Part shown: positions 1 to 8,158 of the stretch, piece by piece | How the letters are laid out: the number at the start of each line of letters is the position of its first letter | Numbering within the stretch: the first letter of the stretch is position 1 | From: Pseudomonas sp. | GTDB lineage: Bacteria; Pseudomonadota; Gammaproteobacteria; Pseudomonadales; Pseudomonadaceae | Direction: 5' to 3' | Length of the DNA: 64,000 bases | NCBI GenBank assembly: GCA_022448005.1 | Contig: JAKUTK010000018.1 | Span: 1-64,000, forward strand | Notes under the pieces: model-generated | Seen by the model: only the letters and a program-made list of their open reading frames with translations | The model's database searches: none | Told to the model about the DNA's origin: nothing | Position numbers and translations under genes: made by a program

Positions 1-57
1 CAGTGCGGTTGCGTCCAGACCAACTCCAGCGGCGGCCAGAATTTGACGAGGTTTCAT
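1..57 (-). CDS. N-terminal fragment of a leftward gene with a signal-like start
   Basis: An ATG on the minus strand at 57-55 is preceded by AAGGAGT about seven bases upstream, a strong ribosome binding site. The 19 codons inside the window read MKPRQILAAAGVGLDATAL, a short basic start followed by a hydrophobic, alanine-rich stretch, as in an exported protein. The gene runs off the left edge and is divergent from the TRAP permease genes. A TRAP solute-binding protein would fit, because none lies beside the permeases, but 19 residues cannot show it. Confidence 0.6.
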   Translation of the reverse strand, partial: MKPRQILAAAGVGLDATAL

Positions 58-150
58 GAGTCACTCCTTGTTGTTGTAATGCTGAATGTCGGAACCCCGA
101 AATCAGGTAGTTCTAGCTATCATATGGCTATCTCTCACTCAAGCACCGTG

Positions 151-177
151 ACTACGTACAGGCACTACGTACGTAGT
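151..177. promoter_or_regulatory. Direct repeat and 14-bp palindrome between divergent genes
   Basis: ACTACGTAC occurs at 151-159 and again at 164-172, 13 bases apart. The second copy is the left part of a perfect 14-bp palindrome, ACTACGT/ACGTAGT, at 164-177. It sits in the 194-bp gap between the clipped leftward gene and the rightward TRAP genes, where an operator for a regulator of either gene would be expected. No regulator gene is visible next to it, so the function is inferred. Confidence 0.4.
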
Positions 178-251
178 ACTGCCGGTTGCGACACGTTCGC
201 ACAGCCGCCTAGAATCGCCGGCCGCCTGGCCATAACAATAAAGGATCTGCC

Positions 252-797
252 ATGTCGAAACATGCCCCTCCACTGCTCGGACTCGCCAGAGTCATCGACG
301 CCGTGAACGCCCGCTTCGGACAGGCCTGCGCCTGGCTGACCCTTTTCCTCGTCCTTGGCACCGCCGTGGTCGTCGTACTGCGCTACGGATTCGGTATCGG
401 CGCGACTGCGCTGCAGGAAGCCGTCCTTTACGCACATGCACTGGTGTTCATGGGCGCCGCTTCCTGGGTGCTGCAACGCAACGGCCATGTCCGCGTCGAC
501 ATCTTCTACCAGCGCTTTACCCCGCGCTACCAGGCCTTGGTCGAAGTGCTCGGCACCCTGCTGTTTCTCCTGCCTGTCTGCCTGTTCCTCGGCTGGGCAA
601 GCTGGGACTATGTCGCCAACTCCTGGGCGACGCTGGAAGGCTCCAGCGAGTCCGGCGGGCTGAAATTCGTTTACCTGCAGAAGAGCATCATCCTCGTGCT
701 GGTGATTTGCCTCATCCTGCAAGGCATTTCCGAGATCATCAAAGCTGGCTACGCCATGGCTGGGCGCCTGCCTGAGCAGGAGGTGAAGCATGGCTGA
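252..797 (+). CDS. TRAP transporter small permease (DctQ family)
   Basis: This 181-residue protein has four hydrophobic segments and the usual length of the small membrane subunit of tripartite ATP-independent periplasmic (TRAP) transporters. It would sit in the inner membrane with the large permease encoded next. The ATG at 252 follows AAGGA by a normal distance. Its end overlaps the next gene by 8 bases, so the two are probably translationally coupled. The substrate is unknown: no complete solute-binding gene lies beside it, although the clipped leftward gene at 1-57 may be one. A second, complete dicarboxylate TRAP system lies at 44.5-47.7 kb, so this is a separate system. Confidence 0.85.
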   Translation: MSKHAPPLLGLARVIDAVNARFGQACAWLTLFLVLGTAVVVVLRYGFGIGATALQEAVLYAHALVFMGAASWVLQRNGHVRVDIFYQRFTPRYQALVEVLGTLLFLLPVCLFLGWASWDYVANSWATLEGSSESGGLKFVYLQKSIILVLVICLILQGISEIIKAGYAMAGRLPEQEVKHG

Positions 798-2166
798 GTT
801 GATGGCAATACTGCTGTTCATCAGCATCTGCGCGGCCTTGATGGCCGGCTACCCGGTGGCGTTCACGCTTGGCGGCGTTTCACTGCTGTTCGCCGGCCTC
901 GGCATCATCACCGGCACCTTTGACGGCGGCTACCTGAGCGCGCTGCCGAACCGCCTGTTCGGCATCATGAACAACCAGACGATGCTGGCGGTGCCGCTGT
1001 TCGTGTTCATGGGCGTGATGCTGGAAAAGAGTCGAGTCGCCGAAGACCTGCTCGAATCCATGTCGCGGCTATTCGGCACCCTGCGCGGCGGCCTGGCGAT
1101 CTCCGTTTGCGTGGTAGGTGCACTGCTCGCTGCCAGCACCGGCATTGTCGGCGCCACGGTAGTAACCATGGGCCTGCTGGCGCTGCCGACCATGCTGCGC
1201 CGCGGCTATGATCCAGCCATCTCGACCGGCACTCTGGCCGCCACCGGCACACTCGGCCAGATCATTCCGCCCTCGATCGTGCTGGTCCTGCTGGGCGATG
1301 TAATGTCCAGCGCCTACCAGCAGGCGCAGCTGAAGATGGGCATCTTCTCGCCGAAGACCGTCTCCGTCGGCGACCTGTTTGTCGGTGCACTACTGCCCGG
1401 CTTGTTGCTGGTCGGCATGTACATCCTCTACATCATCGCGGTAGCCATCTTTCAACCCAAGAAACTGCCGGCACTGCCGCAGGAAGAGCTGGGCCCGATC
1501 GAGTGGGGCAAGCTGATCAACGCTCTGGTCCCGCCGCTGCTGCTGATCAGCGCCGTGCTCGGCTCCATCCTTGCCGGCTACGCCACACCGACAGAGGCCG
1601 CGGCGCTGGGTGCGCTCGGTGCGATGATCCTGGCGCTCTACAAGGGCAAGCTGAACTTCGGTCAGCTGCGCGAAGTGGCCTATGGCACCACTGAAATCAG
1701 CGCCATGGTGTTTCTGATTCTGATTGGCGCCTCGCTGTTCTCGCTCGTGTTCCGCGGCTTCGGCGGAGAAGTGTTGATCGAAGACGTCTTTGCCCAATTG
1801 CCAGGTGGCGTGCTCGGCGCCTTCTTCCTGGTCATGGTCGTGATCTTCCTGCTGGGTTTCATTCTCGACTTCATCGAGATAACCTTCGTGGTCGTCCCGA
1901 TCGTCGGCCCTGTACTGCTGGCCATGGGACTCGATCCAGTGTGGCTCGGCGTGATGATCGCGCTGAACCTGCAGACCTCGTTCCTCACGCCACCCTTCGG
2001 CTTCGCGCTGTTCTATCTGCGCGGCGTCACGCCAAAATCCGTGCCCACCAGCACGATCTATAAAGGCGTATTGCCGTTCATCCTGATTCAGCTACTGCTG
2101 CTGGTAATTGCCTACCAGTTCCCTGGGTTGGTTACCTGGCTACCCGAACAGATCTACGGTCAATAG
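790..2166 (+). CDS. TRAP transporter large permease (DctM family)
   Basis: This 458-residue polytopic protein belongs to the DctM family, which forms the sodium-coupled transport channel of TRAP systems. It has a dozen or so hydrophobic segments and typical DctM stretches such as GATVVTMGLLALPTML near residue 125, QIIPPSIVLV near 155 and TPTEAAALGA near 265. It is somewhat longer than the 426-residue DctM at 46.4 kb and carries extra polar residues around 170-190. It overlaps the small permease gene and ends just before a strong terminator, so the pair appears to be a two-gene operon. The substrate cannot be read from sequence. Confidence 0.9.
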   Translation: MAELMAILLFISICAALMAGYPVAFTLGGVSLLFAGLGIITGTFDGGYLSALPNRLFGIMNNQTMLAVPLFVFMGVMLEKSRVAEDLLESMSRLFGTLRGGLAISVCVVGALLAASTGIVGATVVTMGLLALPTMLRRGYDPAISTGTLAATGTLGQIIPPSIVLVLLGDVMSSAYQQAQLKMGIFSPKTVSVGDLFVGALLPGLLLVGMYILYIIAVAIFQPKKLPALPQEELGPIEWGKLINALVPPLLLISAVLGSILAGYATPTEAAALGALGAMILALYKGKLNFGQLREVAYGTTEISAMVFLILIGASLFSLVFRGFGGEVLIEDVFAQLPGGVLGAFFLVMVVIFLLGFILDFIEITFVVVPIVGPVLLAMGLDPVWLGVMIALNLQTSFLTPPFGFALFYLRGVTPKSVPTSTIYKGVLPFILIQLLLLVIAYQFPGLVTWLPEQIYGQ

Positions 2167-2173
2167 CCCCAAG

Positions 2174-2206
2174 CAGACGCCCGTTTCGACGGGCGTCTGG
2201 CTTTTC
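2174..2206 (+). terminator. Rho-independent terminator after the TRAP permease pair
   Basis: A perfect 11-bp stem, CAGACGCCCGT with ACGGGCGTCTG, closes a TTCG tetraloop (2174-2199) and is followed by GCTTTT. It begins eight bases after the DctM stop codon. Confidence 0.85.
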
Positions 2207-2259
2207 GGCAGCGGCTTTCGGCGCGATCATAGCCATGAACCCGTCATCGCCGAACCCTC

Positions 2260-3489
2260 ATGTCGACCTCATTCAGCTACGCACAACTGGCAGAACGCTT
2301 TCGGCGACTCGACGAGTTCTTGCTGCAGCACCAGGCGTTGTGGCGTCCGCGCCCCTTCACTCATAGGCGCCTTGCCTGGGAAGCCGAACTCCCCGAGCTT
2401 GCCTGCTGGCTGCGGGGCCGCTCACTGGAAGACGCTGAAGCCGCGCACAACCAGCCTGCACAGCTGCTAGCGCCCGCCCCATTCCCTCAGCTGGCTGCGC
2501 AGGCCGCCGCCCTGAGCTGCATGGATGAGTTACCCACCTCGTCGACGCCCGTCCCTGACGCCCGGCAATCGGTCGACGTACCGGGGCGAAAATGGCAGCA
2601 GATCCAGGCATTCGGTGCAGCGCTGAGGTTCAGAGAACCACCCCAACACTGGCTCGACTGGTGTGCAGGCAAAGGCCACCTGGGGCGTCAGCTGGCCAGT
2701 CGCGGCGGCGGGTTAACCTGTCTCGAGTGGGATAAGGCCTTGGTTACCGCCGGAACCCAGCTCAGTCAGAAGCTGGGCGTCGTTGCGACCCATTGTCAGC
2801 AGGATGTGATGACTGACAGCGCGTCATTACGGATCGATCCGACGATGACGCCAGTGGCGCTACATGCCTGTGGCGATCTGCATGTCCGACTGATCGACCT
2901 GAGCATTGCGCAACATTGTCGCCAGCTGGCGCTAGCGCCCTGCTGTTACAACCGCATCCAGACCAATCGCTACCAGCCCATGTCATCCCTCGCCCGGCAA
3001 TCCGCCCTTGAGTTATCGCGCGACGATCTCGGCCTACCCCTCAGCGAAACCGTGACCGCCGGCGCACGCGAACGCAGTCAGCGCGACCAATCGATGGCCT
3101 GGCGCCTCGGTTTCGACCTGCTCCAGCGCGATCTGCGTGGCAAGGATGAATACCTGCCCACACCGTCACTTCCCAGCAGCTGGCTGAAAAAAAGCTTCGC
3201 CCACTACTGCCGCGACCTGGCGGCCCTCAAGCAACTACCCGAGCCACCGGAGCAGGACTGGGACGCGCTCGAAAAACGCGGCTGGCCACGACTCGCTGAA
3301 GTGCGCAATCTGGAATTGCTACGCGGCCTGTTTCGGCGGCCACTAGAGATCTGGCTGCTGCTCGACCGCGCGCTGCTGCTGGCCGAAAACGGCTATGCGG
3401 TACGGCTGGGCACCTTTTGCCCAGCCGAGCTGACCCCTCGCAATCTGATGCTGATTGCCGAGTTCGAGCACCGAAGTGCAAGCACATGA
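2260..3489 (+). CDS. SAM-dependent methyltransferase-like protein
   Basis: This 409-residue soluble protein contains a class I methyltransferase core in its middle. LDWCAGKGHLGRQLA near residue 131 is the glycine-rich SAM-binding motif I, CLEWDK near 155 is motif II with its acidic ribose-binding residue, and ALHACGDLH near 203 followed by LAPCCYN near 226 resembles motifs in tRNA/rRNA-type methyltransferases. The residues on either side are not recognised. The ATG at 2260 is the first in frame. It stands alone between a terminator and tRNA-Thr. The substrate is unknown; a nucleic acid is plausible from the CCYN motif. Confidence 0.75.
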   Translation: MSTSFSYAQLAERFRRLDEFLLQHQALWRPRPFTHRRLAWEAELPELACWLRGRSLEDAEAAHNQPAQLLAPAPFPQLAAQAAALSCMDELPTSSTPVPDARQSVDVPGRKWQQIQAFGAALRFREPPQHWLDWCAGKGHLGRQLASRGGGLTCLEWDKALVTAGTQLSQKLGVVATHCQQDVMTDSASLRIDPTMTPVALHACGDLHVRLIDLSIAQHCRQLALAPCCYNRIQTNRYQPMSSLARQSALELSRDDLGLPLSETVTAGARERSQRDQSMAWRLGFDLLQRDLRGKDEYLPTPSLPSSWLKKSFAHYCRDLAALKQLPEPPEQDWDALEKRGWPRLAEVRNLELLRGLFRRPLEIWLLLDRALLLAENGYAVRLGTFCPAELTPRNLMLIAEFEHRSAST

Positions 3490-3521
3490 GAAAAGTCATG
3501 CAAACAACTGGCAACAAACAG

Positions 3522-3549
3522 TTTACTCGCCGCGAGCAATGGCTATAAT
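3522..3549 (+). promoter_or_regulatory. Sigma-70 promoter of tRNA-Thr
   Basis: A perfect -10 hexamer TATAAT lies at 3544-3549 with TTTACT at 3522-3527 as the -35 element and a 16-bp spacer. Transcription would begin about nine bases before the mature tRNA. Confidence 0.7.
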
Positions 3550-3564
3550 GGCGCCCATCTTTTA

Positions 3565-3640
<76 letters not shown>

Positions 3641-3645
3641 TACAC

Positions 3646-3681
3646 AGAAAGGCCCGCAGCGATGCGGGCCTTTCTCGTTTC
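3646..3681 (+). terminator. Terminator of the tRNA-Thr gene
   Basis: A 13-bp perfect stem, AGAAAGGCCCGCA with TGCGGGCCTTTCT, encloses the loop GCGA (3646-3675) and ends in a T-rich run. It could also stop leftward transcription from the small genes downstream, because the stem starts with an A-rich arm. Confidence 0.85.
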
Positions 3682-3888
3682 TGCTGTGGGCTATCACGGG
3701 GCCAGCAGCTGATGTCCTATGCTGCTTGCTTCTGTCCCGAATTCTCTGGCGACGGCGTAGTTTTCGATTTAACTGATCGGGCTGCAACAGACATACGCCG
3801 GCCGAGGACGCCGAACCGTGATCCGGCACCGATCTCTGCTCAGCTGGAGCACCTTGCAGGCGCTGACGTTAAGCTCGACAAACTCTGG

Positions 3889-4104
3889 CTAGCTCATCAG
3901 ATGACGGTAATTTGTCAGGTAGTGACGATCAACCCGACAGATGTCGGGCCGCTCGTCATAGATGCGGCATTGCTTCTGCGCTTCGTCGAAGTTCACGCAG
4001 ACTCCGTCGCCGCGGCCCAACGACGCGGTCGCAGGGAGCAAGTGAACCCTTCTGCAGCGTTCCCCGCATTGATTGCAGGGAAAGCTTGCGCCGGTATCAG
4101 ACAC
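3889..4104 (-). CDS. YkgJ-family cysteine-cluster protein, probably truncated by an amber codon
   Basis: The reading frame gives about 71 residues from a GTG at 4104, with CNQCGERC near the start and further cysteines in GVCVNF, QCRIYDERP and ICRVDR. This spacing is that of the YkgJ family of putative iron- or zinc-chelating proteins. The GTG start overlaps the upstream stop by 8 bases; a TTG at 4131 would add nine residues. The frame ends at TAG (3891-3889) after HLMS. In the same frame the next codons read PEFVELNVSACKVLQ, which looks like the usual family C-terminus. The stop therefore probably replaces a tryptophan codon and shortens the protein. Function of the short form is doubtful. 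Confidence 0.7.
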   Translation of the reverse strand: MSDTGASFPCNQCGERCRRVHLLPATASLGRGDGVCVNFDEAQKQCRIYDERPDICRVDRHYLTNYRHLMS

Positions 4105-4450
4105 CGGCTTGCAACGCCGCGAGACCTTCAACCAGCAATGCGCGGTCTTCGCTGAGTTTTCGCTGCGTCTCGGTAAAGCTGCTGCGGATGACCTTGAGAC
4201 GCTCGTTCACCTCGGCAAAGCTGTCACAAATGTGGTCATCGACCGTCTTCATGACAGAGGTGCGAAACTCACACGCAACCGTCTCGCCCATATCCCGGAT
4301 CGTCTGGTCCCAGCGCTCTTCCTGCTCTCGCTGATTTTCAGCGGTACCGCTCAGGTGCCAGTAGAGCTTGGCGCCACTAGGCGCAATGCTGGCCATTACA
4401 GTAGCTTGCAGGGAAGCGTCAGTAGACCGGGTTGGGACTGCATGCGACAT
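4097..4450 (-). CDS. Hypothetical 117-residue protein
   Basis: I do not recognise this protein. It is hydrophilic, has no signal or membrane segment, and its C-terminal half is rich in charged residues in a helical pattern (roughly residues 35-110), which may form a coiled coil. The ATG at 4450 has only a weak ribosome binding site. The codon usage looks like that of neighbouring chromosomal genes. It ends with an 8-base overlap of the YkgJ-type gene, so the two are probably co-transcribed leftward, away from the restriction island. Confidence 0.55.
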   Translation of the reverse strand: MSHAVPTRSTDASLQATVMASIAPSGAKLYWHLSGTAENQREQEERWDQTIRDMGETVACEFRTSVMKTVDDHICDSFAEVNERLKVIRSSFTETQRKLSEDRALLVEGLAALQAGV

Positions 4451-4587
4451 GCAGATTTAATCTTACCGGCTTGATGAGCTAGTTCTTCGTGGTCCCGTCA
4501 TCTACCCTCAAGCTCCCTTCATCTGGCATGCTCCTCTGATTAAGCAAATCCAATCCGAATTTCTAGGATTCGTTGCAAGGATGGAAC

Positions 4588-7500
4588 ATGGCCAAGAGCA
4601 GTAACTTCGCCTTTCTCCAAGAACACGACCCGGTCCTCTTCCAGCTCGCCAGCAGCGCGGAGCGCGTGTTCGCCAGCGATCCCAACACCACGCTGATCAA
4701 GCTGCGCCAGCTCGGCGAAGCATTGGCGCAGGACCTGGCGGCGCGGGCCGGCATCGAGTTGGACGCCACTACCTCGCAGTCGGACCTGCTCTACCGGCTA
4801 AGCCGCGAGATCCAGCTCGACGGCAACATCCGCAACCTGTTCCATACCCTGCGCATCGAAGGCAACAAGGCGACCCACGAATTTCGCACCCAACACCGCG
4901 AGGCGTTGGATGGGCTCAAAGTCGCCCGCGCGCTTGCCATCTGGTATCACCAGTCGCTCGGCAACGCAGACATCAACTTCAAGCCTGGCCCGTTCATAAC
5001 TCCGGCTGACCCAAGTGCTCCGCTGCGAGAGTTGCAGGAGCAGATCGAGAGGCTGCGTGCCGAACTTGGCGACAGTCAGCAGCAACTGGAAAGTAACCAT
5101 CAGCTGGCCGAACTGCTAGCGCGGGAGAAGGCAGAGCAAGCCAGCCTTGCCGGGCAGATGAACGAAGAAGCGCGTGTCTACGAACAGATCGCGCAGGAAC
5201 GCGAGGCGGAACTGGCCAAGGCGCGTGCCGAGTTCGAGGCGCGCCTGCAGTCGCTGCAGCGACAGCTCGAAGATCAGCCACAAGCCGCCCAGCAGGTTGC
5301 CCGCAAGACTCAGCAGGCCAGCAGTCAGTTCGACCTCAACGAAGACCTCACCCGCATACTCATCGACCAGCAGTTGAACGATGCCGGTTGGCAAGCCGAC
5401 TCGCTCGACCTGACGTACAACAAGGGCGCTCGCCCGGAAAAGGGTAAGAACAAGGCCATCGCCGAATGGCCAACCAGCAAGCCAAAAGAAAACGCCGACT
5501 ACGTGCTGTTCGCCGGTCTCACCCCGGTTGCCATCGTTGAAGCCAAACGCAAGCGCATCAACATTGCTGACCGCATCCCCCAGGCCGAGCGCTATGCACG
5601 TCAGCTGATCATCACCAGTGACCTACAGCCAGCCGGACCAGCAACCGGCTGGGTCGACGGCCAGGGCGGGCATTTCCAGGTCCCGTTCGCCTTCGCCTGC
5701 AATGGCCGTCCCTTCATCAAGCAGCTCGCCGAACAGTCCGGCATCTGGTTCCGTGACCTGCGCAGCCCGGCCAACCTGCGCCGTCCGCTGCAGAACTTCC
5801 ACACTCCGGACGGCCTGCGCGACCTGCTCCAGCGCAGCCGCGAGGAAGCCGAGGCGAAAATCCAGCAGGAAGGCTTCGCCTATCTCAAGCTGCGCGACTA
5901 CCAAGAAAATGCCATCCGCGCCGTCGAGCAGGCGCTCGCCGAGAACCGGCGCCAGTGCCTGCTGGCCATGGCCACCGGCACCGGCAAGACGCGCACCATC
6001 ATCGGCCTGATGTATCGCCTGCTGAAAGCCGAGCGCTTCCGGCGCATCCTCTTTCTGGTGGACCGCAGCGCCCTCGGCCAGCAGGCCATTGAGGCGTTCA
6101 ACGAAGCGACCCTTGAACAAAACCACACCCTGGCGCAGATCTACGACATCAAGGAACTGGGCGACATGGCCGCCGAGGCGGAAACACGCGTCCAGGTCGC
6201 CACCGTGCAGGCCATGGTCCGACGCATCTTCCAGTCGGACAACCCGCCGCCCATCGACGCCTTCGACTGCATCATCGTAGACGAAGCCCACCGGGGTTAT
6301 ACGCTCGACCAGGAAATGACCGAAGGCGAGCTGGCGATGCGTGACTTCAGCCAGTACCTGTCGCAGTACCGTCGCGTGCTCGATTACTTTGATGCCTGCC
6401 GCATCGGCCTCACCGCCACGCCGGCCAAGCACACCAGCGAAGTGTTCGGCGCGCCGATCTTCACCTACAGCTACCGCGAAGCAGTGGCCGACGACTGGCT
6501 AATCGATCACGAACCGCCGATCCGTTACCAGACCCTGCTCAGCCAGAACGGCATCCATTTCGCCAAAGGCGAGAGCGTTAGCGTCATCGATACCGCTACC
6601 GGCGAGGTGGACGTAGCCGAACTGGAGGACGAACTCGATTTCGAGATCGAGTCCTTCAACCGCCGAGTAATTACGCCCGGCTTCGACAAAGTCATCTGCG
6701 AGCAGCTGGCCCAAGAGCTCGATCCTTCGAGCGACGAAAAGGCGATGATTTTCTGCGTCAACCAGGCCCACGCCGAGCGCGTAAAGAACCTGCTCGACGA
6801 AGCCTTCAAGGAGTTCCACGGCGAGGATTACAACCAGGCGGCCGTGCAGATCATCACCGGCCAGAGCGACAAGGTCGTACAGCTGATCCGCCAGTACAAG
6901 AACGAGCGCTACCCGAGCATCGCCATCACCGTTGACCTGCTTACCACCGGCATCGACGTGCCGCGCATCTGCCATATCGTGTTCATGCGCCGGGTGCGCT
7001 CGCGCATCCTCTATGAACAGATGAAAGGCCGCGCCACCCGCCGCTGCGACGAGATCGGCAAAACCGTGTTCCAGATCTACGACCCGGTCGATCTCTACGC
7101 CAGCCTCGAACCCGTGGACACCATGAAGCCCCTGGTGAAAGACCCGAGCATAAGCCTAGAGCAGTTAGTCAACGAGCTGACCAACCCGGCCAGCCTCGAC
7201 GCGCCCGGCAGCCAACCAGACAGCAGCCATGCGCACGACGTACTCGACCAGCTCAGCCAGCGGGTCATGCGCATCCTGCGTAAGGCCAGCCACAAGGCCG
7301 AGAGCAAGCCGACCCTCAAGAACAAACTCGCAGAATTGGAAGACACCTGGGGCGTAGCGCCGGACAAGCTGCACCAGCACCTGCACGGGCTCGGCCCGCA
7401 GCAGGCCGCACAGTTCGTCCGCCAGCACAGCCAATTGCTCGAGCAGCTCGCCACCGTCAATGCCCTGCTCGGCTCGGAAAACTACCCGGTGATCTCCACC

Positions 7501-8052
7501 CACACGGACGAGCTGATGGTCCGTGAGCAGAACTACGGCGCCAACCAGAAGCCCGCCGACTATCTGGAAAGCTTCAACGACTTCATCCGGACCCAGCTCA
7601 ACCAGTCGGTGGCCCTCGGCGTGGTGGTCAATCGCCCGGGAGACCTGACCCGCGAACAATTGCGCGAGGTGCGCCTGCTGCTCGACGGGCATGGCTACAG
7701 CGAAGTGAACCTGCAGAGCGCCTGGCGCAACCAGACGAACCTGGAGATCGCCGCCAGCATCGTCGGCTTCATCCGCCGTGCGGCACTCGGCGAAGCCCTA
7801 CTGCCATTCGAGCAGCGTGTGACCAAGGCCATGGAGACGATCTACGCTTTGCATCCGTGGACCCCCATCCAGCGCAAATGGCTAGACCGCCTGGCCAAAC
7901 AGCTGGTGCATGAAGTGGTGATTGACGAGAAGCAGATCGGCGAGGCGTTCCGGAACGATGGTGGCAGCACCCGGCTGGACAAGATGCTCGGTGGCAACCT
8001 CGGCGTGGTACTGAACGCCCTGAACGACAACCTGTGGGTGCAAACAGGATGA
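4588..8052 (+). CDS. hsdR: Type I restriction enzyme, endonuclease/translocase subunit HsdR
   Basis: HsdR cuts and translocates DNA in a complex with HsdM and HsdS. The 1154-residue protein starts with a DUF4145-like domain (about 15-130), then a charged coiled-coil stretch (about 145-235). The nuclease domain follows, with D near 303 and an ExK motif in VEAKRK near 314. The helicase has Walker A ATGTGKT near 461, DEAHRG near 565 and TATP near 609. A C-terminal EcoEI-type domain completes it. The ATG at 4588 follows AAGGA by six bases; a TTG at 4573 would overlap that site and is less likely. It opens the island operon. No key motif is missing. Confidence 0.95.
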   Translation: MAKSSNFAFLQEHDPVLFQLASSAERVFASDPNTTLIKLRQLGEALAQDLAARAGIELDATTSQSDLLYRLSREIQLDGNIRNLFHTLRIEGNKATHEFRTQHREALDGLKVARALAIWYHQSLGNADINFKPGPFITPADPSAPLRELQEQIERLRAELGDSQQQLESNHQLAELLAREKAEQASLAGQMNEEARVYEQIAQEREAELAKARAEFEARLQSLQRQLEDQPQAAQQVARKTQQASSQFDLNEDLTRILIDQQLNDAGWQADSLDLTYNKGARPEKGKNKAIAEWPTSKPKENADYVLFAGLTPVAIVEAKRKRINIADRIPQAERYARQLIITSDLQPAGPATGWVDGQGGHFQVPFAFACNGRPFIKQLAEQSGIWFRDLRSPANLRRPLQNFHTPDGLRDLLQRSREEAEAKIQQEGFAYLKLRDYQENAIRAVEQALAENRRQCLLAMATGTGKTRTIIGLMYRLLKAERFRRILFLVDRSALGQQAIEAFNEATLEQNHTLAQIYDIKELGDMAAEAETRVQVATVQAMVRRIFQSDNPPPIDAFDCIIVDEAHRGYTLDQEMTEGELAMRDFSQYLSQYRRVLDYFDACRIGLTATPAKHTSEVFGAPIFTYSYREAVADDWLIDHEPPIRYQTLLSQNGIHFAKGESVSVIDTATGEVDVAELEDELDFEIESFNRRVITPGFDKVICEQLAQELDPSSDEKAMIFCVNQAHAERVKNLLDEAFKEFHGEDYNQAAVQIITGQSDKVVQLIRQYKNERYPSIAITVDLLTTGIDVPRICHIVFMRRVRSRILYEQMKGRATRRCDEIGKTVFQIYDPVDLYASLEPVDTMKPLVKDPSISLEQLVNELTNPASLDAPGSQPDSSHAHDVLDQLSQRVMRILRKASHKAESKPTLKNKLAELEDTWGVAPDKLHQHLHGLGPQQAAQFVRQHSQLLEQLATVNALLGSENYPVISTHTDELMVREQNYGANQKPADYLESFNDFIRTQLNQSVALGVVVNRPGDLTREQLREVRLLLDGHGYSEVNLQSAWRNQTNLEIAASIVGFIRRAALGEALLPFEQRVTKAMETIYALHPWTPIQRKWLDRLAKQLVHEVVIDEKQIGEAFRNDGGSTRLDKMLGGNLGVVLNALNDNLWVQTG

Positions 8053-8158
8053 GGCCGATCTGGAACGGTGGATTGGCCGCGGTACTCACCGATGACCGAC
8101 AATGCCCTCGCTGCACGACTCAACGGCAGACTGCGCCGACGATTTTCAGAGATGCGCC

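Noticed and set aside
3712..4334. Rightward open frames of 140-147 codons over the YkgJ and hypothetical genes
   Set aside because: They lie opposite the leftward frames, which have the cysteine motif and sensible residues; the rightward products are arginine- and serine-rich, typical of antisense GC-rich frames.
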